64,000 nucleotides of DNA, taken from Larix kaempferi (taxonomy: Eukaryota; Streptophyta; Pinopsida; Pinales; Pinaceae). The stretch is taken from positions 2,125,001-2,189,000 of the forward strand of contig BSBM01000809.1 in the NCBI GenBank assembly GCA_027924585.1. The letters are read 5' to 3'. The notes under the pieces are model-generated. The model saw only the letters and a list, made by a program, of their open reading frames with translations, did no database searches and had not been told where the DNA came from. Made by a program: the position numbers and the translations under genes. Numbering within the stretch: the first letter of the stretch is position 1; every line of letters begins with the position of its first letter. Positions 57,288-64,000 of this stretch are shown piece after piece.

Positions 57288-58631
57288 TGTATATTTTTGT
57301 ATCTTTTGAAAGTGCATTTTATGAATAGATCAACTAATGGGAGCCAAACCATTGTTAGGGCTTCAGTTAAATCAATTGGCCTTTTGAACTAATAATAATA
57401 AAACTGGGTACATTGCTATTAACATTCAAAATGTTTATACTTCTTGTGTATTCTTGTCATCAAGTAATCATGTTCATGAAGGGCACAATTGTACAGAAAT
57501 TCATGTTTGGTAAATACCAACTCATATTTAGGAATTCATCTTTGATACTATTTGTTCCTTTCCCTGGCTTGGTCTTTGTTGTTGTTCTCGTAATGATATA
57601 TTATCAGTTCCTTTAACTTTGAATCTTTTGTTTGGCTTTTTATTTTTCATGACGTCGAGATGTCAGCAGTCCAATAGAATTCCTTGCTGTCAGTGAAACA
57701 GTGCAGTGGAGATGCACCTTTTCAAGGCAAAATTTGACAATTGCTTTAATTATACAAAGAAAATTGATTTGGAAATCAGACCTAAACAAGGGTCAAAATA
57801 TGGCCAATGTTTAGGACCTTGATTAGGTTTTGGTCGAACTACATAGAACAAATGATGAATTTATATAGTATAAAATTGTGATTGGATTGTCATTTATGGC
57901 AAAATGTTTGAATTCAAATTTATAAACACTGGTAAACCTTTTATATTGCTAGTAATGGAAATATAAAATATGCAAGAAGCATTTGATTTCATTTACAACA
58001 AGACAAAGCCCTATTAATCAAAGCTTAAATCTGTTTGGTCTTCATTCCTAATTACTTTTCTAAGTTTAGTTTCCATCCCACAAAGTAGTCTCATTGCAAA
58101 AACTGTAAACTTAAAATGAAGTCCCATGCTCAATCATTGGATCTCTGGTTTGCTTCCTTTGATAGACTTCTTTTTTGCAATGACTTCTTCATGTTTTCTT
58201 CTTTTACTATGGGGCGCGGAGGGTAAGCCATAGACAAGAAAGTTATTTTTGTTCCTTATTATCATAAATAACTTTGAAGATCCCTGTACTAAACAGTTCA
58301 TGCGAGCTGAGCTAAATACATGAGGAGTCCAATCTATCTGCTACAAGGTTATTGGGAGAAGTTAAGAGTAGTTGCTTTGTAATGTTTTTGAAGCTCTAAC
58401 AACCAATTTGATAGATGAACACACCATGTAATGGTACATTAAGGAGTTTATTAGGATCATTAATCAATGCATTCCTATGAAATGCAAGTTTTAATTGCGT
58501 TCACAGGAATTTGGAGAAAAAATATTGGTATCATGTAATTCCTGCATTTTTATTATTGAAATAATTGCCATTTATGTTTGCTATTAAATCCAAACAATGA
58601 GAGAATGTAATATAGCTACCTATGTCTACAG
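57288..58631. other. No gene seen between the unknown exon and the alpha-galactosidase exon
   Basis: AT-rich, intron-like or intergenic. It ends in an acceptor-like ATGTCTACAG (58622-58631). No upstream alpha-galactosidase exon (catalytic-domain start with a DDCW motif) was found here. Confidence 0.4.
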
Positions 58632-58648
58632 GGAAAGCTGGTTCCTAG

Positions 58649-58923
58649 TGTTAGAAAAATAGGATCGCAGAGCAATAACAATAAACAGAAATGCAAATAT
58701 AATCACACATACACATTACAAGAGAGACACAGATATATCGTGGTTCACCCAAGATGGGCTACGTCCACACTGAAGTTGCCAGTCCTTATTATTATACCGT
58801 CCTGCGAAGTGAAGGGATACAACCTACAGCACAGCCACTGCACTTCCTCTTCACTGTCTCTCAGTCTCTCTTCTTTATCTCATAGATCTTTACAATGCAT
58901 AAAACCTAATACATCAACCCTAT
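58649..58923 (-). repeat. Copia-2 3' LTR, truncated (U3 lost)
   Basis: Matches the first about 275 bp (plus orientation) of the right LTR and then passes into integrase sequence. Carries CGTGGTTCACCC at 58739-58750. Confidence 0.85.
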
Positions 58924-60340
58924 ATCCAATAAAGGTGCATTTCTTGGATTTGGCTTCAAGCTTTGTTCTATTATCTTTATCAATATGGAAAAATGCCTCA
59001 CAACCAAACGTTCTCATAAATGAGTAGTTTACCTTTTTACCTGTCCATGCCTCCTCTGGAGTACCATCATCCAAAGCACTTGAAGGCCCTCTATTTATTA
59101 AATAAACAACAGTATTTACAGCATCTTCCCACAACTGTAAGGGAAACCTTGCATGCAATCTCATACACCTTGCACGCTCCATGATCGTTCTGTTCATCCT
59201 TTCAAACACACCATTTTCTTGTGGTGTTCCTGGGACTGTCTTCTCTCTACAAATCGCATGGTATGAACAGTAACTATCAAACTCCTTGCCGCAGTACTCA
59301 CCTCCATTATCATATCTGAGACACTTCAACCTTTTTCATGTCTCATTCTCAACCAAAGCTTTCCACTTCTTAAAAGTAGCAAACACATCAGATTTTTGTC
59401 TAATGCAATAAACCCAAGTTTTCCTAGTTGCATCATCAATAAATGTAACATAATAATGAGAGCCACCAAGAGATTGTACCTGATTCAGTCCCCATACATC
59501 TGTATGCACTAGCTCTAACTTTTCATTCTTCTTATGTTTCCCAACCCTGAGAAATCTGACTCTCTTCTGTTTTCCATAAACACAGTTCTCACAGAATTCC
59601 AAACTTACCTGCGTCAAATCTGGCAGCAACTTCCTTGAGTGGAGAATCTGCATCACCTTCTCACTCATGTGGCCAAGCCTATGATGCCACAATGCTGTAT
59701 CTGTTCCTGTGGAAGATAAAGAGATAGAATGGTCAGTATTATGAGGACATAAATACAACGCACCTACTCTGTCTCCTTTTGCTATCACCATTGATCCTTT
59801 GGTGATCTTCCACCACGTTTCTCCAAATGTAGATAAACAGCCTCCATCTCCCAACTGCCTTGTTGAGATCGGATTTATTTTCATAGCAAGAATATGCCTA
59901 ACATCTTTTAGCAGCCAATCAGTTCCATTCTTAAATTTTATCCATACCTTACCCATTCCAACAATATTACATGGCTCATCATCACCCAATAAAACATGTC
60001 CAAAATCGCCTGGAACATAATCATGAAAGTATTTCCTATGGGGTGTAGCATGACATGAAGCACCTGAATCTATTACCCAATAATCACTCGTATTATCTAA
60101 TGCAAGAATCAAAGCATCTTGTAACACATCACCTGCTACATTTGCTTCCTGGGTAGTTTCCTTCTGCCCATCTCCTTTCTTCTTTAGAGATCTGCAGTCT
60201 TTCTTCAAATGTCCTTTCTTTCCACAATTCCAGCACTCTATTTTTCCCAGTCTGGACTTGGATCTGCCCGTTTTAGACTTGCCACGATTACCTTGGCTCT
60301 TTCCTCTCTCCTTTTGTCTTCCCCTGCTTTTCATGGTCAA
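58922..60340 (-). pseudogene. Copia-2 zinc knuckle, protease and integrase
   Basis: Minus-strand frame: basic region and CCHC knuckle CWNCGKKGHLKKDC, protease WVIDSGASCHAT (intact Asp-Ser-Gly), GAG-pre-integrase ALWHHRLGHMSEKVMQIL with CENCVYGKQKRVRF, integrase core with Asp in HTDVWG, Asp in RYDNGGEYC and Glu in GTPQENGVFERMNRT. One stop (TGA at 59336-59338) splits the core. The frame ends in the LTR after KKCTFIGY, so the integrase C-terminus and everything downstream are gone. Integrase before the (missing) RT defines the copia order. Confidence 0.85.
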
Positions 60341-60373
60341 AGTATTACCTGATATCTCACCTATGTTTTTTCT

Positions 60374-60937
60374 TCATATTTCCTCGCTACGAATAACACC
60401 AATAACATCATCAAATTTCAAGGTGTTTGAACCAGAGACAGAGTTACTTATAGCCATGACCAAGCTATTCCAGCTTTCTGGAAATGAACACAAGATTAGA
60501 AGAGCCATAACCTCATCATCGAAGTTCACACTTACAGAACTTAGTTGATTTGTAACCATATTAAAATCATTTAAATGATCAGTAATAGATCCACCTTCAG
60601 ACATCTTCATATTAAATAAATGATTCATTAGAAATACCTTGTTGGAGGCCGAGGGTTTTTCATACAGCTTACCCAATGCGCTCATCAAACCCTCCATTGT
60701 CGTTTCTTTTGAGATATTGAAAGCCACCGACGAAGCCAGGGACAACCGTATTGTTCCCACTTCCTTTCTGTCAAGAACCTCCCATTCTTCATCCTTCATA
60801 GCCATCGGCTGCTTTGGTCTTCCTCCCAACGGTAGGAATAGATCCTTCTGGTACAGCTAGTCCTCCATTTGCATCTTCCATAACTGGAAGTTTTTTCCAT
60901 TAAAATTCTCAACCTTAAACTTTCCTTCTTCCGCCAT
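60374..60937 (-). pseudogene. Copia-2 Gag
   Basis: Starts at ATG 60935-60937 (MAEEGKFKVENFNGKNF), same frame as protease. Capsid motifs: AFNISKETTMEGLMSALGKL, HLFNMKMSEGGSITDHLNDF and LLILCSFPESWNSLV, typical of copia UBN2-type Gag. Stops at 60857-60859 (TAG) and 60374-60376 (TGA). The leader 60938-60998 is short, as usual for copia elements. Confidence 0.85.
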
Positions 60938-60998
60938 TGCTCCCACTCAAACCAGAAACCCTAGCTTCCTGCGGGTTTATCTTCCAAATAGACCTTTG

Positions 60999-61010
60999 GC
61001 TCTGATACCA
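60999..61010 (-). other. Copia-2 primer binding site
   Basis: Plus strand GCTCTGATACCA, i.e. TGGTATCAGAGC on the element strand, complementary to initiator tRNA-Met; two bases from the LTR. Confidence 0.85.
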
Positions 61011-61012
61011 AT

Positions 61013-61515
61013 TGTTAGAAAAACAGGATCGCAAAGCAATAACAATAAACAGAAATTCAAATATAATCACACATACGCATTACAAGAGAGACACAGATAT
61101 ATCGTGGTTCACCCAAGATGGGCTACGTCCACACTGAAGTTGCCAGTCCTTATTATTATACCGTCCAACGAAGTGAAGGGATACAACCTATGGCACAGCC
61201 ATTGCACTTCCTCATCACTGTCTCACAGTCTCTCTTCTTTATCTCAGAGATATTTACAATGCATAATGCCTAATAAATCAACCCTAGCCGTGTTACAATG
61301 TCTTCTTTTATAAGGGAAATACAATGGGAAAATACCACGGGTTACCCAAAACCATGGGCCCAAAAACTGTTGGCGAAAACAGCCCCAAAAAATTTTCTTG
61401 GGGGCTACGCCACCTGACCCCCTGGGGATCGTGTCGGGATCATAACCAAACCTGGGGTTCAAACACGGCTAAATCATCATCTATGAGATTGGAAGATCTG
61501 GCTCCACAACCAACA
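61013..61515 (-). repeat. Copia-2 5' LTR
   Basis: 503 bp, plus-strand ends TGTTAGAAAAA and CACAACCAACA, near-inverted termini. The right end was fixed by the TSD CCTAG and by the matching end of the solo LTR at 27177. Motif CGTGGTTCACCC at 61103-61114. Confidence 0.88.
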
Positions 61516-61607
61516 CCTAGTGCTTCGACATTTCCATTCGGCATCAAGGCCCTTGCTGACTATGTGCATGAGAAGGGTCTGAAGCTTGGCATATATTCAG
61601 ATGAAGG

Positions 61608-62567
61608 GTAAGTTCAACAAGTCTTTCCTATTCTTGAACACCAAAACCCATTCAATATATTACTTGAGCTCAGTTAAGATCCTTCAAGACCTTACCTGAT
61701 ATCATGTTTTTTAACTTTCATTTTGATAAGCAGCTCTGATATGTTAAAAGAAACTACTTTTGATGATCTGTAAAGTGAGGAGTGCACTCTCAACTCCTCC
61801 ATGCATTTTGATGGTCTCTAGAACTTGAGAGGACACTTTTTGCCATCTCCCCAAAACATGAGGAAGGATATAGCTCTATGCGAATTACTAACTCCATGTC
61901 TTGGTGTTTGACAGTGACTTGGATAATAATATGGTGCAGTACTATGTGTTGAACATTGTTAAGAGTTCCTAGATTTGTCTACTTGGTATACATCTTATCC
62001 TGTGGAATATATGGCACAACCTTTTCCTGTGGAAGATATAGTATGCAGTGTAAGAGGTTTTTTTTCAAAAATTGGAGGTTTTTCTTTTATGTTTGCCATG
62101 TTATTTGACTTCTGTATTGATGAATGTTGGCTTACACCATATAACTTTTAGCATCATTACATGGTGCATCTCATTTTAATCCATTATGTAATGTTGGAGG
62201 CATGAAACCAAGACAAATATTTGATATGTTAAAGTTCAAACATCGTTGTCATGGAATCTTGATCATATATTATATTTGATTTGTTGGTATTGTTTTCTTT
62301 ATTTCTCTTACCACTGGCAATATCATTGCATATGATTGTTTATTTTTTAAGGTGGTTGATATATTTTGTGCAATGCTTGTGTATGTTCCATATCTGGTGT
62401 CTAGAAACCTTGTAAACTGTAGTTCCTTATGTCATGTCTCAATCTATTGACCTAAACTTATTGATAGTGAACACAACTAGGTGCTTATTAAGTTACTGTT
62501 GTGTTTTTTTGCTTTTGCAGATCAATTAATCATGAAAACTTATAAAATACATGTTTTGTTTTTTCAG
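61608..62567. other. No exon seen; intron-like or intergenic
   Basis: T-rich sequence from the donor GTAAGT at 61608 to the acceptor TTTTTTCAG at about 62559-62567. No alpha-galactosidase continuation was recognised. Confidence 0.4.
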
Positions 62568-63882
62568 AATCTTCAAGGAGCAACTTGTCTTTAACATCGG
62601 ACACAGATGTTTCAAATGACGAAATGGTTGAACCTGCTAACCACATTCATAGTTCTAAGGTGATTTCAACTGAATTCTACATCATATGTTGACATTTGTA
62701 TATTCCATTATTTTCTGACAATGACTAAGATGTTTTAGCTAGTCTAGAATCCGACTCCTATTAAATGTCGATAACAAATTTGCAGGGTCATCTGAAAAGG
62801 AAATCAAGAGCAATCAGTAGGGATGTTGCATGGTTAGGTGCCCCAAGGACTTGTAGAAAGTAGCTGACACATTACCATTCTTTCAGTCACAATGGCATTA
62901 CCATTTCAGTAAGTTGAACAACCCTTCAAAGTTATTTATATCCTTGCTTGTAAATTGTTTTTGGGCTTTTTAGTAGGGTTCTCTTTTCCCTGTTGGTATT
63001 GTTGTTTATTTGGTCTTCATAGCTAATTGCAGATGTTTTTGGTTGGCAAGTTCATGATTTTGCATATATGACAGCAAAAGGAAGGGATCATCGCATTGCT
63101 TATTTGGAAGACATGTTTGAAGAAGGCAAGGAAGTTAGTTCGGGTTCAATGGTTTCATAAGACTAATGAAGTTCTTGAAAATATACCCCCTTCAGTACGT
63201 CATGCAAGAGAACTTTTTTTCTTCTTCTTGCTCTAAAGTTCTTAATGTTAAATGTGTTGATGGCCTGGAAACAGTACTTACTCCAGAACACTATGAGGAA
63301 TGCTGGGAAAAACTACCGCTCAACTTTACATGTGTTACAGGCAGTTTCATGATGATGTCATCAAGTCATTTGACTTGAGTCAATTTCAAGGATATTGGCA
63401 TCAGAAAGCCCTTTCTTCCACTGATGTGCTTTTTCCTCAATATTCACCAAAGCATGATCTGAAAAGCGATAGCTGGGATCTAGATGAAGAGTAGGAAACA
63501 GACCTTAGCACAGCCTTCAACAAGGGGCCTAGAAAATCTAGGAGCTCTTGAAGACGGAATGGGGCCCCCAGTCATGGTTGTCGACATGTGGATGCCCCAG
63601 ATAGCTTATGCAGACCATCTGTCCACACTGAAGTAGATGAAGATAATAATTTACACCAAACACTAGGCCCCCAATAAAATCTACAATGGAAAAGAGTAAA
63701 GAAGATGTGCATCCACAAGTATCATTAAGTTTTGATATTGGGGACACAGTAGAGTTTCTTTCACGGGACAGTGGTATTAGAGGTTGTTGGTTTAAGTGCA
63801 CAGTAATAAGCAAACAACCAAATTGTCTAAAAGTTCGCTATGAGGACATTCACAATGATGATGAAAGTGACAACTTAGAGGT
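62568..63882 (+). pseudogene. BAH plus Agenet domain protein, decayed, runs off the right side
   Basis: Exon-like pieces: 62568-62659 (open, Ser/Asp-rich, donor AAG/GTGATT), 62786-62908 (open except a TAG, ending LTHYHSFSHNGITIS, donor A/GTAAGT), about 63060-63494 (BAH domain: DFAYMTAKGRDHRIAYLEDM, VQWFHKTNEVLENI, KCVDGLETVLTPEHYEECWE, CYRQFHDDVIKSFDLSQFQG) and 63686-63882 (Agenet: FDIGDTVEFLSRDSGIRGCW, then YEDIHNDD). From memory this order matches a plant family of BAH and Agenet chromatin proteins. Three frame changes within the BAH stretch (near 63130, 63215 and 63330), the TAG near 62862 and stops after 63494 point to a pseudogene; sequencing error cannot be excluded. Confidence 0.7.
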
Positions 63883-64000
63883 TGGTGTTTTGGTTTTGTT
63901 GAAAGTTATTATCGTTAATTCAGAATTTGTTGCCATAGTAAGAGTTTGCTTTTAAGTTACAATTAGAGTTTCCACAATTTTAATTTTAACTCTTCATTAC
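63883..64000 (+). other. Intron-like tail at the window edge
   Basis: After the Agenet exon the sequence is T-rich with no further recognisable coding. The second half of the Agenet pair would lie outside the window. Confidence 0.3.

Larger units (their letters stand above)
58649..61515 (-). mobile_element. Copia-2: internally deleted Ty1/copia-type element in the alpha-galactosidase exon
   Basis: Right LTR (5') 61013-61515; left LTR (3') only 58649-about 58923; TSD CCTAG (58644-58648, 61516-61520). tRNA-Met PBS complement at 60999-61010. Gag, protease and integrase are in one minus-strand frame. Integrase runs straight into the left LTR at about 58923, so the integrase end, RT, RNase H, polypurine tract and U3 of the 3' LTR are missing in one deletion. 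The overlapping LTR parts differ at about 16 of 275 sites by eye (near 94% identity). Confidence 0.9.
58632..61607 (+). pseudogene. Alpha-galactosidase (GH27-type) exon split by Copia-2
   Basis: Two pieces, 58632-58648 and 61521-61607, flank the Copia-2 insertion and share its TSD CCTAG. The left piece follows an acceptor-like CTACAG; the right piece ends before GTAAGT (from 61608). The right piece encodes [20 protein letters not shown] and then SDEG, matching a conserved stretch of plant alpha-galactosidases, enzymes that release terminal alpha-galactose. No neighbouring exon of that gene was found on either side, so this is either an isolated exon fragment or part of a gene with very long introns. 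The insertion destroys the exon. Confidence 0.8.

Noticed and set aside
61013-61463. Shorter Copia-2 LTR ending at TTCAAACA (61463), which also looks like a CA end
   Set aside because: The homology with the solo LTR continues 52 bp further, and only the end at 61515 gives a matching target duplication (CCTAG; likewise CCAAC for the solo LTR).

Overview
The window looks like repeat-rich nuclear DNA of a seed plant with a large genome. The evidence is stacked LTR retrotransposons of plant type, a tRNA-derived SINE, and intron-containing pieces of plant genes (a BAH plus Agenet protein and one alpha-galactosidase exon). A gymnosperm-like genome is my guess from the many old, decayed, nested insertions; the sequence does not settle it. 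There is no prokaryotic or organellar gene, rRNA gene or CRISPR array. All calls come from reading the sequence; no search was run.

Layout. 1-11149: right part of a minus-strand Ty3-type element (Ty3-A) with a 5' LTR at 10082-11149, a five-knuckle Gag, protease, a second Gag-like domain, RT/RNase H, integrase and an extra downstream ORF that runs off the left edge. 11150-33385: an old minus-strand Ty3 element (Ty3-C) that was hit in its integrase by Ty3-A and by the plus-strand Ty3-B (11643-17528). Part of Ty3-C plus its outer flank is present twice in tandem (copy A about 18309-23183, copy B 23184-33385). Copy B later received a copia-type element, Copia-1 (25334-30320, TSD CCTTG), which itself received a solo LTR of a second copia family, Copia-2 (27177-27628, TSD CCAAC). 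33386-38198: non-coding DNA with short tandem repeats and a Ty3-B-like solo LTR (36655-37028).

38199-49887 is a complete Ty3 element (Ty3-D): two LTRs of 1392 bp each, TSD CTAAG, a PBS matching tRNA-Asp, a polypurine tract, one gag-pol frame broken only by stop codons, and again an extra ORF of about 760 codons between integrase and the 3' LTR. The recurrence of this 3' ORF in Ty3-A and Ty3-D, two clearly different elements, is the best candidate for something under-described here.

49893-55400 is AT-rich non-coding DNA with small tandem duplications and a SINE with a 13-bp TSD (53464-53740). 55400-64000 is the only host-gene-like part, all on the plus strand: Agenet-like exon remnants, a splice-bounded alpha-galactosidase exon split by an internally deleted Copia-2 element (58649-61515, TSD CCTAG), and a decayed BAH-Agenet gene that runs off the right edge.

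No gene here appears fully intact. The retroelement reading frames all carry stops or frameshifts, so any activity would depend on other genomic copies acting in trans.
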